From: Progne subis subis
Lineage: Eukaryota; Chordata; Aves; Passeriformes; Hirundinidae
Direction of reading: 5' to 3'
Assembly (NCBI GenBank): GCA_022316685.1
Contig: JAKJHU010000030.1
Location: 5,835,058 to 5,899,057, forward strand
Length of the DNA stretch: 64,000 nt
Of the stretch, positions 1 to 13,698 are shown one piece after another. Position numbers and translations under genes: made by a program. Each line of letters begins with the position of its first letter. The first letter of the stretch is position 1. The notes beneath the pieces were generated by a model. The model saw nothing but the letters and a program-made list of their open reading frames with translations. It ran no database searches and was not told the origin of the DNA.

Positions 1-1735
1 TTTTAAGAAATATGAATTGATATAGACTGCCGCTTTCAGTGTGTCTCAATATTTTGGGGTAAAGAGCGGTGTAACTTAAAAGAAATGCAGCTGAACCAAT
101 GCAAGTGTAACTTGAATTGGGCCATGGAAAAGAAGTACTCTTGGTCCAGTCTGAGGCACTATAAGTATTTATTTTCTTGCCAGCTCTTGTGAAGCTTGAT
201 ACATTGTACCAATCAGCTCTTTTGATGAGAGCATTTCTTAACAAAAATAAACTAATCTTTTATGAGACAGTTCTGGAGACTGCTGTGCTTATCCTTTCAA
301 TGTCTTGGAGCAGTTTTTTACTTTTGAACAATACTATTCATGTGAACAGCTAATCTGATATTGAAAAAGCTGTCTCTTCAAAACTAGGCCATTGCAAATA
401 TGCTCCATATCCTTTTTTCCAGGAAGTCAGTGATCTAACAATAGATCACTGTTTTCTTCTAGAACATAGGAATTTTATCACTTATATTAAGGCTGTTTTT
501 CTAAGGAAATGGAATCTGTCTCAGACTTTGAATGTGGTGTTATATTCAATATGCTGTTCTTCTTGTATTTGTTATGGTATGGTAAAACAATATTAGGCTA
601 CCAAATCTGTTTGTAAGTTTAAGTTTTTTGTTTATGAATTTGATTTTTGGCTGGTTTGGGGTTTCTTTAATTTTCTTTTTCTTCCTCTTGCTAAACTAAA
701 AACTGTAGCTGTTGCTGCCAAAGACAACTGTGCTCTTGCAGCCTGAAAGCATATAGTATGCAAAGGCAGATGCACACATCAACAATGCATATGCAAATAT
801 TTGCTGATTATATGGAGTAGCAGTTTTGAATGAGATGCTGCATACTTTGTCTTGGGGAAATTAGAAGGAAAAAGCATTAATCACCATTACAGTATTCATT
901 AATTTCAGTTTTGCATTCATCTGCAGAAAGGAAGGTGAGAAACCTGGTGAACTAAGTTTTTTTAACAAAATAGTCTACTAAATAGTGTATCTTAAGCAGG
1001 TTTCAGTAAATGCATTGTTTGTAAAGCACATATGCTTATTTGATGATCCACACAGTGATTATGCCTATTTTCTTTATTCAAAGGGAGTAGAGGTAGGCCT
1101 CACCTGAGCTTTGAAGTCCTTAAGAGCAAACCAGGTGTGGTCCAGCAGCTGGGTATTTACTTTAAACACTTTATGCTTTTCCACAGGTAGTGTGTTCTGT
1201 TGAACTAGCATCTCCATGTGTAAGGACCAAGCTTTCCCTGCACTAGGAAGGCTTGCTACACCAAGCTTTCCTTGCACTTGTCTGGCCTCAGATAATTGGG
1301 CAGTAACAAAACGTGGCAACCAAATGCAGCTTTCCAGTAGGCTCTGAATTACGAGGAGTTCACAGTTTGGGAATGTTCAGAAACCTTTCAGAACTGATAG
1401 GCTTGCTGTAGTGATTGAGAGATGCTTTTACAAGTTCAGGATGTGCACTTATGTCTGAAGATTGAGTAAAGGAGGCCAGCGTGATGCCTGGAGTCTGACC
1501 CATGGACACCTGATGAAGGGAACAGTGGAGCCTGTCTGTCCTCTGAACCAGTAACTAAATCCTCTGATTAACAAACTTCTTTCAGACCCTAAACAATGGT
1601 GTTTTCTTTCTTTTCACGTATTATGAGCGGTTCCCTCTGCGATATGGCTCTATGCTTAAGTGTGGTTTGTGTAAAATGTACTGTTTACTTAAGACTTGGT
1701 ATGATATTATGCTACTGATTGCATTTATTTTAAAG
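1..1735 (+). other. DCAF13: DCAF13 intron, 3' part
   Basis: This is AT-rich non-coding DNA ending in a T-rich tract and the acceptor TTTTAAAG just before position 1736. I searched it for the preceding DCAF13 exon, which should encode the WD40 blades before the TFDMR segment, and found nothing, so that exon lies left of the window. The short open frames here (for example minus 1074-1319) show no recognisable family and are treated as chance. No clear repeat was recognised. Confidence 0.8.
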
Positions 1736-1900
1736 CTTATATACCTTTGATATGCGCTTTCTTGAATCACCTGTAATGGTGCATATGGATCACGTGTCTG
1801 CTGTTCTTGATGTGGATTATTCACCCACTGGAAAAGAATTTGTGTCTGCCAGCTTTGATAAGTCCATCCGCATTTTTCCTGTAGACAAAGGTCACAGCAG
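1736..1900 (+). CDS. DCAF13: DCAF13 coding exon (WD40 blade), fourth from last
   Basis: This exon encodes LYTFDMRFLESPVMVHMDHV followed by SAVLDVDYSPTGKEFVSASF and DKSIRIFPVDKGHS, one WD40 blade of DDB1- and CUL4-associated factor 13 (WDSOF1, the yeast Sof1 orthologue). The family acts in the nucleolus in the SSU processome for 18S rRNA maturation and is also described as a substrate receptor of CUL4-DDB1 ubiquitin ligase. The first base completes an Asn codon split by the upstream intron (phase 2). The last two bases AG start an Arg codon completed in the next exon. The acceptor is TTTTAAAG and the donor is GTGAGT. If the protein has the usual length of about 445 residues, this exon covers roughly 262-316. 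The blade has the expected SAV-LDVDYSP-G-FVSAS-DKSIRIF pattern with the SxDKxIRIF strand d. Identification rests on recall of the vertebrate protein and on colinearity with the next three exons. Confidence 0.95.
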
Positions 1901-4900
1901 GTGAGTAGTTTTACACCTTTCTCTCTTGCTGTCGTTCATTCCAGTGACTTCCTCCCAAGTCCTCAAAATTACTAATTCATTCATTAACATCTTCAATGGG
2001 GCCTTTGCTTCCTGAGGGTGTTGAAATCTTATTCTATGGGTAGCTTGAGGCTGACAGGCTGTGTAGTTGACTTAATTCTGGAGTATGGATCAAGAGTAAA
2101 ACTACTTAACAAGTAGAGTACTTCCACAATATGGAATTAAAATTAGAGTGGATTATCGTGCTTGTGTCATTTTTATTTGACCATGGTGAATCCCATTTGA
2201 TTTCTCTGGCTATGCATCTTTAATGTTTTTAGGTTACTTTATACTGTTTCTGTCACCACTTAAGTTTGCAGTGTTACAGCGTTGTAGCATTTGGTTTCTT
2301 AGGGACTGTCTTCATTCTATCTGAATGATTGCTGAAGACATTATGTAAAATAGATTGCTGTATGATTTCCTGAGGATCAGTTTGGGACCCTTTTGTGATC
2401 TGTTTCAGTGCACTTATTACCTTTTGTTCATATTTTGTTAACCTGGTTTTGATTTGTAATACAGTGCTTTGAATACAATTCACATGGATTTTCTTTTTCA
2501 TGTAAGGTTTCATAAGTCAGTATATTAAATATTTTGCTGCAGTTCAGATTGAATCTACTGTCTCTATTTTATTTTGTTTTTCTTTCAGTCTGATGAAAAC
2601 TGAAGCAAGTTATCTGATCTTTTGGGTATCATTTGATCTTCATAAACCTATCTTCATTATTCTTTCTTGTCAGATCTTCCTCCTTTTTCTTTATTCTTTA
2701 TTTTATTTTACTTCTGCTTGATTCCCTCTCTCCAGCCTTGTCCCCCCAGAAGGTTGTTACCAAGTCAAGTTCTAGGTGGTTTGAGGGTGAAAATGTTGAA
2801 ATACTGGTTGGTGAAGGAGTATTTTTTTATTATTGATTGATGAAATTGTGCATGCTGTGTAACTGTTTGTGCTCCTGTGCTGTGTTAAAGAGTGGGAGGG
2901 GCTATTTACAGTCCCTCTATATCTAATGTACAGATAGTTTTCATGTTTTGTCTTGCAATAATACTTTAAATGTAATTAGGTAGTGCAGTTTCTTTGATTT
3001 TGTGGATTTTTTTCCTAACTTGCATTATTAAACAATATAGTTAGCAGCTTCTTTGTATGAATTAATAAGATATAAAGAAGTGGTGATGTGCAAAGTTAAC
3101 ACACATCACTGAGAAGTTTGCAGACCCCATAATGCAACAGTAAAAGGCTTTATTTCACATTTTAGCAGATTGTTGCCCAAGGCCTGTGGAAGGGATTTTT
3201 CTCTTTGTCCCCACTTTTTCCCCTTTTGTGTGTAGCGATAAATCTAGTGAAAAGAAGCCTTACAATTGAAAAACTTTGCCTTATGTGAGCTGATTCAAGT
3301 GTTCTGGTACACTTAAAATTCTTTAGAAGCTGGGCTTTTTTAGAATTGCATAATTCATATTAATCTCATGGAACAGAGAAAAGTCTCTAAATAGATGATC
3401 TGATCCTACTTGGAAATCTGAGAGGCAGTTAGGAATATCTGTAAATAAGGATCCTAATGCTATTCTAGTCCTGCTTCTCATGTCCTGCCAATCTGAAAAA
3501 CTCCTAACTTCAATTGCTTTCTATTTTATTTTTAAATGAAAATTTAAATAATGTAATTGTTTAGCCCTAAGAAATAAGATTTATCATGAAGTTGATTAAA
3601 TTTAATAAATGCTTAGTAAACAGAACTGTATTTCTGTGTGAACTTTTAAATGACAGATCCAGGTTTTTTGGCCATGTTTTCTGGTTTTGCTGTCCCTGAA
3701 AAATGATATTTAATACCTTGTGCTGACAGCCACAGGATAGGCAAAGGCTGCAAATTCAAATTATGGAAAGGAAAAGGACTTAGTTCCCCAAAGATGGGTG
3801 AAGAAAAGCTTTGTTACTGAGTCACATAGTAAAGGAAAGTAAACATAAAAATTCTTGTGAAAGTGCAGATGTGCACACATGCCATTAAACAGTGAAAAGC
3901 TGATGTGAGTATTAATGTTTTCTGATGGTAGTTGTTCTTGTAGAGTATTGCTTACTGATGAATTAAAAGAGGTGATTGAGCTTATTAAAGCTTATTCATT
4001 CTGATATATTGATTACTTTACTTTTTCTCACAACCACTTCAGCTCAACCCCAGTGTAGTTTCTCCACAACACTTGAATAGATGTTGTTTTTGTGTTTCTT
4101 TTACATTATTACCTGGGTTTTCCTTGCAAAAATAACTGAGTGGAGGAAAGAGAATAAGCTGTAGTGCATGACTGATTCATCAAACGAGATGGCTATTGAT
4201 AGACAATAAATAGGCCTTACTTTTTCCTTCTTTTCAGAATGCTAATAAATAGCTAAACTTGCAAAAAAAAAGTATTTCGTTCTTTATATAAAATAATAAA
4301 CTTGCTTGATACATACTTAATGAAAATTATACCAGAGTTTAACTTAAATATTGATTTAAATGTAGCATGCAGAAACATTTTTCAACAGCACTTGTTGAGC
4401 AGGAGTCTGATCAGCGGAAATTAAAAATGAAATGGAGTCCATTTTTGGTTAAAGGATGGAAATCACAATTAAGAGTAGCAAATCCATTGCCGTATCGTAA
4501 ATGGCAAAATGGACAGCTGGGAGGTGTTTCTTTGCTGTTTGTTTCTTTGGCATCTATTTTTCTTCATTCCTATACTGTAATACCCTCAATCTAAGCATAT
4601 TAATCAAAATTATTTCAGGAACAGCATGCATTTTATACAGTATACCCTTAGCATGTTTTGTAAAAGGAGTTACTATTTAACTCTTTACTATAATTTCTGT
4701 GAAAGCTCTTCTTTAAAAAGCATCTCATCCTAGGTGGTCCTCTATCAATCTATCACACTTCCTCTGTATCTTTAGGTATAGAAAGATAAGATCAACACAG
4801 TGTTTAAAAAAAGTCAGATTTTTTTAAAAACAAAATATTAAAAAAAATTGCCTTGAACAGAATGCTTTCTGCTGTTTGCAAGGTAATGGTGAGAAAAGTG

Positions 4901-4936
4901 ATGATAGATAATTTGAAATGTTTTTCTTCGCTCTAG
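1901..4936 (+). other. DCAF13: DCAF13 intron
   Basis: This intron runs between the GTGAGT donor at 1901 and the CTCTAG acceptor at 4931-4936. It is AT-rich throughout, with T-rich stretches around 2570-2720 and 4800-4850. I recognise no repeat family, RNA gene or extra exon. The small open frames at 2274-2513 (minus), 2633-2836 (plus) and 4367-4594 (plus) lack any family signature. Confidence 0.8.
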
Positions 4937-5072
4937 GGAGGTTTATCATACCAAACGAATGCAGCACGTCATTACTGTAAAATGGACTTCAGATAACAAA
5001 TACATTCTGTGTGGCTCAGATGAGATGAATATTCGCCTGTGGAAAGCTAATGCTTCTGAAAAACTGGGAGTG
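4937..5072 (+). CDS. DCAF13: DCAF13 coding exon (last WD40 blade)
   Basis: The first G completes the split Arg codon. The exon then reads EVYHTKRMQHVITVKWTSDN and KYILCGSDEMNIRLWKANAS, ending in EKLGV. This is the last WD40 blade of DCAF13, with the closing strand NIRLWKA in place of the classic WD dipeptide. The acceptor is CGCTCTAG and the donor is GTAAGA, with a codon boundary (phase 0) at the 3' end. It is about residues 317-361 of a 445-residue protein. The open frame continues past 5072 into the intron to 5144, but the GTAAGA donor and the change to low-complexity sequence show that the exon ends at 5072. Confidence 0.95.
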
Positions 5073-8000
5073 GTAAGAGTTGCATTTTGCTTTTTGTTAT
5101 CACAAGATGTTTGGGGTTTTTTTGTTATTATTATAACCACTTAGCCTCTTCAACTTTTAAAAACTTGTTTATGAAGGGAAGCTTAAAATTATATTTTGAC
5201 ATTTGTGTTTAATTTGCAGATTGACATGTGTAGTACAGCTCATTGCGTTTAGTGCAGCTTATAATAATAATAAGAAATTGACATTCCTCATTATTGCTAC
5301 ACAAGATGACTTTGTTTGATCTTGTTTAATGTTAACAATAATCGTCAGTTCTATCTAAACTAGATTTGAATTTTTAACCTGTGTGCTAATGGTTAGAATT
5401 CATCCTTTACCACTGATGAAAACGTAATAAATTCAGTTTTACCATACTTAAATAATTCTATTGAAGTTTAGAATTAATACTGTTAAAGATTTTGACTGGC
5501 ATATGATGAGTTCATGTTCATTCAATGCAGTTCATTTGTTAAAAAAAGTATTAAAAAAATCATGCTGTGATAAGCATATGTATTGTAAAGTAGACTGTTT
5601 GCTCTGATGCATAGTTTGACACCGAGATTGTCATTAACCTGTGTAACTCTGATACCAAGTGGGCAAGCTCAGGTAGTGTCTGAAGTCCACTTAATTCAGT
5701 GTAAGTCTGTTTGGTGTTCCTAGTGTGAGTAATCACCAGCCTCACTAGATAAGTCTTTTCAGTTATATTTGTTCAAATGTTTATGTACAGACAAAGCTCA
5801 AATGTTCCCTTTCAGTTACCAATTGCATGGATTCATCTGCACAGTTGTGTCAAGGAATTGAGTGACTTTGGAGACGAATTTGACACTTTTTCTGCTCGGG
5901 AGCAATCCCTTTATGTGGCTTTATGTTGTTATGGTATTTTGGAGGTGCTTACATTGCTTTTTCTGAGCTCATCGGCAGAGCTGTCAGATAACGTCTGGGG
6001 GAGTTTTTGCTTGATCTTGTGAAAGGTGGGGAGAGGAAGGGGAAGCTGTGATTCAGGGAAGAATGTGGTACAGCATGCTAATGTCTAGGACTGCTTGTGA
6101 TTACCTGAAGCTCCATCAACATGAAGTATCTGTAGGAGGGAAGTGAAGCAGAACTGGGAGAGGTGGCAGGTGGAGGGAGCAGAGGAGTACTTAGGGCTAT
6201 GCTGGAAACAGGATAATTCATGGACTGCTGTGAGCTCTGAAGCACTGGATATGGAGTAGCCCAGTTAAAAAAGCCTATGTATCTTTAGCCGTGGCCCACC
6301 ATAGGTATTGGGAAGTCCTGTTAGTATACTCAGTTTTGCTATAGAGCAAAAAAACCCACAGCTTTGTGATCTCTGCAGTAATTGTGATTAGAAGTGACTG
6401 TTTAGGTTGAATTTTTTTTAAGGGTAGCTGGTTTTTTTCTTCTTCCCCCTCGCCTTCTGCATTAATTATTGGGATTTTCCCATGTGGTGCTTTAGTCAAG
6501 CACTTAATATCAGTTCCATAGCTGTTAATTTTGGGGATTCCACAAAGCTCATTAGAGAATTTACTTTTGGATTTAATGTTCATGTTGAATTTGTTTAGAT
6601 AGTGCAGTGTAGGGTAGAAATAGTATCTATTATTCTTCTGTTTTCTTATGCTCATGGCAACACCCTTTTCACCTGATTCTATCATAGCAACTGAAACTTT
6701 CTCCATTTACTCACTTTATTTTTAGCGAGAGATCATGATGTTTCTCTCTAAGATGCTGTTCTATAACAGAATTGTCTGGTATTTTTGATGTCCGTCTTTA
6801 CTCTGAGCCCTTTGTGTGAAGGACAAGTGGGTAAAAAGAATGTCACAAATACCAATTTTCATGTACAAGGGTTCCTGATATTTTCATATGTGAACAAAAA
6901 GTTCACTGTATTGACTACTAGATGGCATTGGCTCTTTTTCTTATGAAAGAGTAAGGGTAGTTGACTCTGGGAAGTAAGTGGCAGACACAGCTACTCCTGC
7001 ATTGTGGAAATATTGCATACCAAAAGGGCAACGTAGCTGTTTGTTTAAGCATTCAGAACATAGACTGGTGAATGACATTCTGCTGTTTTCTGTAGTATTG
7101 TCAGTGGGCCATGGGTGGGCCTAAAAAAAGGCACAAAACAGCCTTTGTCATTTTTCTTTGTGAGTACAGTGTTGTTGCTTGATGTGCCCCTTGGAGGCTG
7201 TGCCTGAATGTGGTTCTGCTCTTGTGGGATCGTTGATCACAGGTCAAACGAAATCTGGTTTATTATCTGATTTTTTCCCCGTTTTTTGAGTTATTCTTGG
7301 GTGGATTTTTTTTTTGATTAGGTTTTTTTTTGTTTGTTTTTTTTTTTTTTTCCATCAGAAGTGAAAATCTTCCCATAATTTATCATCCTATCTTAGAAAA
7401 AAACGTGTCACAACATCAAAAGTCATCTTAAGAAAGCAAAACTATTTAAAAATACAGGAATAACTTAAAAGGGACATAGTGTCTTATGTAGAAAAATTGT
7501 GCTCACTTCACAGAACAGAGATGAACTTGTGAAGAATTACATTATAATGAGAAGTATATGTTTCACAGCCCCATATCTTATGTGGGATTGTATTCAAGCA
7601 TGGTGTTGTTGAAGCTATGAATATAACAAGACAGAATTTGAAGCTGCCTGAAGTGGTTACAGTTGTTTAAATTTTTTTTAGAAGCACTATAAAGTTTTAT
7701 CTTTCAGGTGTTTAGAGAATAATTATAGCTAATAGGACTCAGGAGTCCTCATGGCTTATCATTCTCTTGGATATATCTTGGGAATGTTGCTTGGATTCAG
7801 GCAACTGTGCGAACCAAACGCTCCAGCCTGGTAGTTCCTGTGATTCTTAACAAGGCAACTGTTAATGGCTATTTAGCAGGTTCCACTGATTTTCTTTAGT
7901 AGCTGCTTCTTTCTTTAGAGTATTGGTGTTCTTATCTTCTCAGACATATGCTTACTTATTTTGTAAATGTCCAGTTCTTCCACAGTCTGTGGCTATTTTT

Positions 8001-11000
8001 TGAATGTTTTGAATATTCAGAGCTGAACACTCAGTAATTCTGTCAGAAGTGTCAAAATATGTCTTAAATGCTTATTTGCTTGGTCTGCTATTTTTCTTTG
8101 CTGAGAAGGTTTGATTGAATGACTCACCCAAAGGTCACTGTATTTCTGATATAATGCTAAAGTCTTGCAATACATTGTGTCTTTTAAGATGGATATTTTT
8201 GTGCTGGGAGTGTTTAGAAATCAACATCCTGAAAGAGAAAGAAAAATAGTAATCAAATGGTTTTTTTTCTTTGGTGAGTACTTAGTTGTTTTTTTTGCCT
8301 TGCTGAGTTCAAAGGAAGTTATAGTGAATATATAATACTCATGTTGTGGCTGGTGAACATTTATCCAGTTGGAAAGTTGTACTTTCTGAACCGTAGCTAC
8401 CCAAGCAGTCATCAGTTCTGACATGCATGTTTCTTTTGGGTTTTAATGTATTTGGCACTGCACTCATTATTCAAAATCAGTGAAACATGAAAGAAAGAAG
8501 TCTCTGGAGGAGCCAGAGGCATCTCGTGTCTCTACTCCACTGACAATTAAGTCTGCATAGGTTTTACATGGAGGTAACAAACCCCAAATATCTGTGTTGG
8601 AGTTACTGCCGAGGTTGCTTAAAAACTATTTTTTTACATTTAGCTGCTAATAAATTTTCATTAATTGATAAATATGTATTATTAAATAGGACATAACGTG
8701 TTATTTTTAAAGCAGTGAACATCTATCTCTGCATGCCCAGAAGCAAAAGACTGAGTTATGACTTGAGAAACTCTAGACTGTTCAAATATGTGAAATATGG
8801 CTTGTTAAGTATGTTTGATGCTTTTTTACCTGTGCTTTTGAAGAAGCTTGATACTTATGAAAAGGTAAATGATTTTGACTTTTGAGGAGGAAAATAGGGC
8901 CTGGTCTGAGTGGAAAGGCTAAAAAAGCAGCAGTAATAGAGTAGATTTCAGTTAATAGTGTACAGTTAATGTAATTGATAGAAAGGGATAGACTGGGCTT
9001 TTCTGAATTGTACTCAAAGTAATCAACCATCAGTAAAACTTGTAAAAGCTGTATCGCTCTTCAGTCTACTGCAACATTAAAAAAGAAACTATACTTGCAC
9101 TTCTTAGAGTATGAATTCTGTGAGTAACAGCTTCAAAATTTTGTCAATGTTACTTTTATATATTAGAACATAGCCCTGGGTTAGGTTGCTTAGAATTTTA
9201 GTGGAAGTACTGATGAGCGAGTGAACTGTAGAGGACCATAGGTTTTCTGCTTTCTTAAAAAAATGCAGAAGTACCAGAATTTGAGTATGGACTATTAGAG
9301 ATAGTAGAAAGTGCCATTGGAAATCTTGGTTTTGATCTAGCAAAGTGCATTAGCAGGAGCAAATCAAAACTGTCTAAAGCAATTGTTGATCCTTTCAGTC
9401 TGTTTCTAGTATGTGGTTCCATTTTCTGAGATAATGCTGATAACAAGCAGTACCACATTCTGTGGGTTGTAGCATTCTTAGTGATTTTCTGCTTGTCATT
9501 CAGTGCACCTGTAACTTCAGCCCTGTAGCTATGATTTTATGCTCTCAACATCTACATTGCCTTACAATAACTTTCTGGGTTTTTTTGCTTTTGTCATCCT
9601 TTTAAATGTAAAGAGATAAAAATTTTTGGTCCAGGAAAGAATGAATAATGAATTTCATAGCAATAAATTTAGAAAGGTGTTTTTAGCAGAGCAATAAAAA
9701 AGTAAATAAAAATGAGCTATGGTGTAGAAAACTGCTGGTATATATCTGGATTCTAAAAATATATTGCATCTGTGCTCTTGCCTGTCCTAACCTAGAAGGG
9801 CAACCTGAAGAGGACAGATAAACATTCTTTTCATATTCTCATGCTGAATTACAGAAGTCTTAATACTGTGGAGTTTTAAATACAGCCCTCTTGAAGAGGA
9901 GAATTTTTTTTAAGGGTGGTTTTAGCTTCTAATCAGGGCTCTGCAAAAATGCTTACTTTCCGTCTGCTTAGATGGAAAAATAAGCAGTCTGTGTCATCAG
10001 GAGGGAGGAGAAGAGGCATGGGCAGTTTACTCGAGGAGGCATTTTCCTATTGCTGACAACCTGGTTGCATTTAAAGAGTTCTTTTCCCCTTTTTTCACCC
10101 TGAGTATATGATCTGAAGTCCTCTTGTGGTAGTGACACAAATCAGCTATGTTTCTGCCACATAATCTTCATTTTCCTCATATAGGAAAGAAATTGCACAT
10201 TCATATTTGAACATATGAAAAAACAGTCATTTATCATCTTTAAGCATATCTTCCCCTCATGATGTCACATAAATCCTAATTTATTATGTATATTAAACTG
10301 GAGAATGTTCTAGTCCCTATCAGTGAAATCTCTAATCCTGCAAATCATGCTGTGCATCTTCTCCAGCCCAAAACAGAATGGGAAGTAACACTGTTCTCTT
10401 GAGCTGTTCACGCTGACCTTTGTAAAGGGACTTGAAAGGGAGAGTTGGAATTCAGTGCATTATTGCGCTGTGCTTTCTTAGCTATCTGCTGTCTCTCATA
10501 AAGGAAACTTGTCATTACTGCAAAAGTTTCTTCTACCATCACATGGATGGGGGTGCAGTCAGCACAGCTGAGTGTATTGGCCGCTGGCATCTGGTAGCTG
10601 GGTGGAAAGTCACCAGCTGTGTGCCTTTCTCTGTACCACATTACCCATAAAAATGGAGTCAGGCTCCACCACTTCTTCATCTATATTAATTTTTTAAATA
10701 AGATGTCCTGGATGTGTTTTTAATTTACAGATTCACCTCTTGTCTGTAGAATCATCAAGGTTATACTGAATCGGCAGCAATTTGCTCTTCTAAAATTAAA
10801 GGAAAATCATTCCATTTAATTAAAATAAAGCTCTTTAATTTGGATTATGTTGGCAGTTTTCTGCAAAGTGGGAACACCTGGGATTTACTGAGAGTGCACC
10901 AGCTATTCACAGGCTGGCTTAAAAGAAGGAATTTCAGTAAAAGGGGGAGGGGTAGCTTTAGTTGCCTAAGACTGTAAAATTTACTCAATTTCAATTTCAG

Positions 11001-12594
11001 AGGCCACAATGAATGTAAGTAAAGCAGAAGGATTTGGATTTTATGAACAAGAGGATGTGGAGAAGCAGTTTGAGAGCATCATGTATCTCTGATGTCTGAA
11101 TAAGAATTTTTTTGAGCCATGAGTAACTTTGTCTCAAATCAGAGGCTGCTTTGTGGTAATTTTTATCAGTACTTGTTTTCAGATCATTTATGGTATTCTG
11201 GACCAAAATCATCTGAGTGTGATATTTATTTATTCAGAATTCATGAAAAATTTAGCAGAAGTCACGCACAATAGTCATCTCCAGAGTGGAGGATAAATAG
11301 CCAATTGCTGATTTCAGGAGGGGATAAAACATATCTCATTATATTGTAAGTGGTATTTCCAACTGTGTGTGTAATAATATTGTTGGTTTTGTTACCGCTT
11401 TTTTTGTTAGTATCAGTTTCTATCTTTTCTGGAAAGTGAGGAGTTAGTTACACTGAGTCATTTACAAAGCTTTCTATAAATAGAAGTTGCCTGAACAATT
11501 GTTTTACTTTTAATATTTTAGATGGAGATAGTTGTGTGACATAAATGTGGGATGCCAAAAGACTGGTGCCGAGCTTTAATTGAAAATATGAAGGGTTTTT
11601 AAGACATCTGAAATATTGGAGTTACAGTGTTTGGGCAGAAGGGTAGGAAAAAGAGGGATGGGATTATCATCATGACCTTAAGATTGTATGTTTATATGAA
11701 AACTCAGTAGATTGAAATGCAGCTGAAATTCCCAAAGATCCAGCTAAATCCAAAATGCATAGAGATTGCTATTCCTCATGAAGCAATGCATGCTTCGAAC
11801 AAAACCACAGGAAACACCTTTTTTTCCCCTTTGATAAATAAACATTAGGAGCAAAGGAAAAAAAGCCCAATTGAAAAAAAAATATTATGTAGATTGGCTG
11901 TCTGTAGAAGGTGTTTCTTACTTACAGCGTTGTTAATGGTGGCTCAGACAGAATTTTAATCATGAATTAAAAATTAGTCTTTTGTGGCAATAGCAGCTCA
12001 CCTGTATTTCATGTGTTTGTGATATTAAGACTTATTTAGCTGCTTGATGAAAGTTGGAGCTCCCTTTGTGCTAAATAGTCAAGCTAATACTTGAAATCTG
12101 ATCTGTGCTTTGTGCTTCCCAAGGCATCAGGGTGCTGGGTAAGATTTAGGCCACCTGAAGAGCTGTCTGTAAAGCTGTTCATGAAGACTGTTCTTCTGTA
12201 GCATTTATAACTACGTTGGCTAGTGATTAAAATGCCTGAAAATCTTTTTTACAGGGAAAGTTGATCATCGTTAGAGGTTAGGAAAGACTAATCAAAGAGT
12301 GTTTTCTGACAGCTATTTATATTCTCATTTGTCACTCTACAGCACATTAAAATCTGATTCTTGGGAATTGAATTTGGTTACTTTACTCAGCTTTAAAATG
12401 ATAATGTTTTGTGTTTTAGCATTGGGATACTGTTGGAATTTTAGGTATTTTAATACTTACCTACCCTTATTCTGAAGGAATTTGCTAGAAGGAAGCCATT
12501 GAATGAAAAGTTAAAATTTTGTTTTGTAGAAGGAGATTGACAGTTAAATCCCTGTTCTTTTATAACGTGCTTGTCTGTGTTATTTTCCCTGTAG
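5073..12594 (+). other. DCAF13: DCAF13 intron (7.5 kb)
   Basis: This is the longest DCAF13 intron in the window, bounded by GTAAGA and TTTTCCCTGTAG. It is AT-rich, with T-runs near 7305-7355 that are probably simple sequence, and a G/A-rich patch near 6020-6210. I saw no convincing mobile element, structural RNA or cryptic exon. Open frames such as minus 6275-6706 (143 codons) encode no recognisable domain and are unsupported. C/D-box-like TGATGA motifs occur but lack a matching D box at a plausible distance. Confidence 0.75.
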
Positions 12595-12758
12595 CTTGCA
12601 CCCCGAGAGAAGGCAGCTATGAATTACAATCAGAAGCTGAAGGAGAAGTTCCAGTTTCACCCGCAGATCCGGCGCATAGCTCAGCACCGACACTTGCCCA
12701 AGAGTATTTACTGCCAGATCAAGGAGCAGCGGATCATGAGAGAGGCTCGGCGGCGGAA
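12595..12758 (+). CDS. DCAF13: DCAF13 coding exon (Sof1-like domain)
   Basis: The exon starts in frame after the acceptor TTTTCCCTGTAG and encodes LAPREKAAMNYNQKLKEKFQ, FHPQIRRIAQHRHLPKSIYC and QIKEQRIMREARRRK (last codon split). This is the basic Sof1-like C-terminal domain (Sof1p family) that follows the WD40 propeller. HRHLPKSIY and the QIKEQRIM-EARRRK helix are its diagnostic segments. The exon ends with AA before the donor GTACGT, leaving a phase-2 junction completed by G in the final exon. Local GC content is well above the flanking introns, as expected for a conserved exon. Overlapping frames on both strands (12519-12806, 12580-12888, 12619-12810) are shadows of it. Confidence 0.96.
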
Positions 12759-13564
12759 GTACGTGTTCCTCTTCTGCTCTCCTGGCTTCACCTTCTCTTC
12801 CTCTGAATAAATGGATCGCTGCAGTGCTGCTATGGCAGCGGTGTATGGGAGTGATAGAGCTCCTTTGAACATCTGAGTGGGGGATCATGAACTACTGGAT
12901 TGATTATAAAGAAAACAAAGATGAGTGCCAGTGTCAGTGAGACCTGGCTGCTTCCCAGATGTACAGTGAGGACATGGCAGCAGACACCGTGTTGGAAAGA
13001 GTCACAGAGCTTAGTTAGGCATGACATGATTCCCCATTGCAGTGAAAATAGGATGGGCTGTTTTGGGGTGTGTGGAAGGTTTTTTGGTTTTCGTTTGGTT
13101 TTTTGTGGGTTTGTGGTTTTGGTGGTTTTGATAATGCCATATTCCAGGAAGAATGTTTCATGCTATCTGGATCATTGCCATCTTGGAATTTCTAGGAGTA
13201 GGAGGTGGCATACTTTGCTGTAGCCATTGAATTAACAGTAAAGTGATGGGTCTTAGTCATCTTTATTAGGTAAAAAACTCCACAAACTTGAGCAGCTGAT
13301 CCTGTTGACATGAAAACCAAGCTGAGCTCCCAAGGAAAGGCTCATTTGGAACCTTTCTAAATTACCCAACTTTAAGTTACTTTCAAAAGGGATGGTCCTT
13401 CTTACCAAAGGAGGACGCGGCTTTTTGGTTATTAGAAATAGAGCAGTTCTTAACTTTTTTGGTTTCCTTTGTAAGATAACTCCATTAGTAGCTTGAGGAG
13501 GAAGACAGTATTTCTTAAATGTTTCTGCTGACTACTGAGTTTCATTTTTCTGTTTTGTTTCTAG
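12759..13564 (+). other. DCAF13: DCAF13 last intron
   Basis: This is an 806-base intron from GTACGT to TTTCTAG. It contains a G/T-rich low-complexity stretch around 13070-13130 made of GGTTTT-like units. Nothing else is recognised in it; the 107-codon frame at 12900-13223 encodes no known domain. Confidence 0.85.
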
Positions 13565-13652
13565 GGAGCTGAATCGTCGTAAGCACAGCAAGCCGGGATC
13601 TGTGCCATTTGTGCCAGAGAGGAAGAAGCATATTGTGGCAGTAGTGAAATAA
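13565..13652 (+). CDS. DCAF13: DCAF13 terminal coding exon with stop
   Basis: After the acceptor GTTTCTAG the first G completes a Lys codon. The exon reads ELNRRKHSKPGSVPFVPERK and KHIVAVVK, then stops at TAA 13650-13652. The lysine/arginine-rich tail ending in HIVAVVK is the conserved C terminus of DCAF13/Sof1 proteins and resembles a nucleolar targeting segment (inference). The four exons together give about 184 codons, matching the C-terminal two fifths of the usual 445-residue protein, with no frameshift or internal stop. The gene is therefore intact as far as can be seen. Confidence 0.96.
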
Positions 13653-13698
13653 TTGTTTTCACATGAGCAAAATGTCACAATGAAAGAAAAATGTCTCT

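Noticed and set aside
5460..5590. Possible C/D-box snoRNA in a DCAF13 intron (ATGATGA motif)
   Set aside because: No CTGA D box at suitable spacing and no terminal stem.
6275..6706. 143-codon minus-strand frame in a DCAF13 intron
   Set aside because: No recognisable domain, no splice or poly(A) context, and composition like the surrounding intron.
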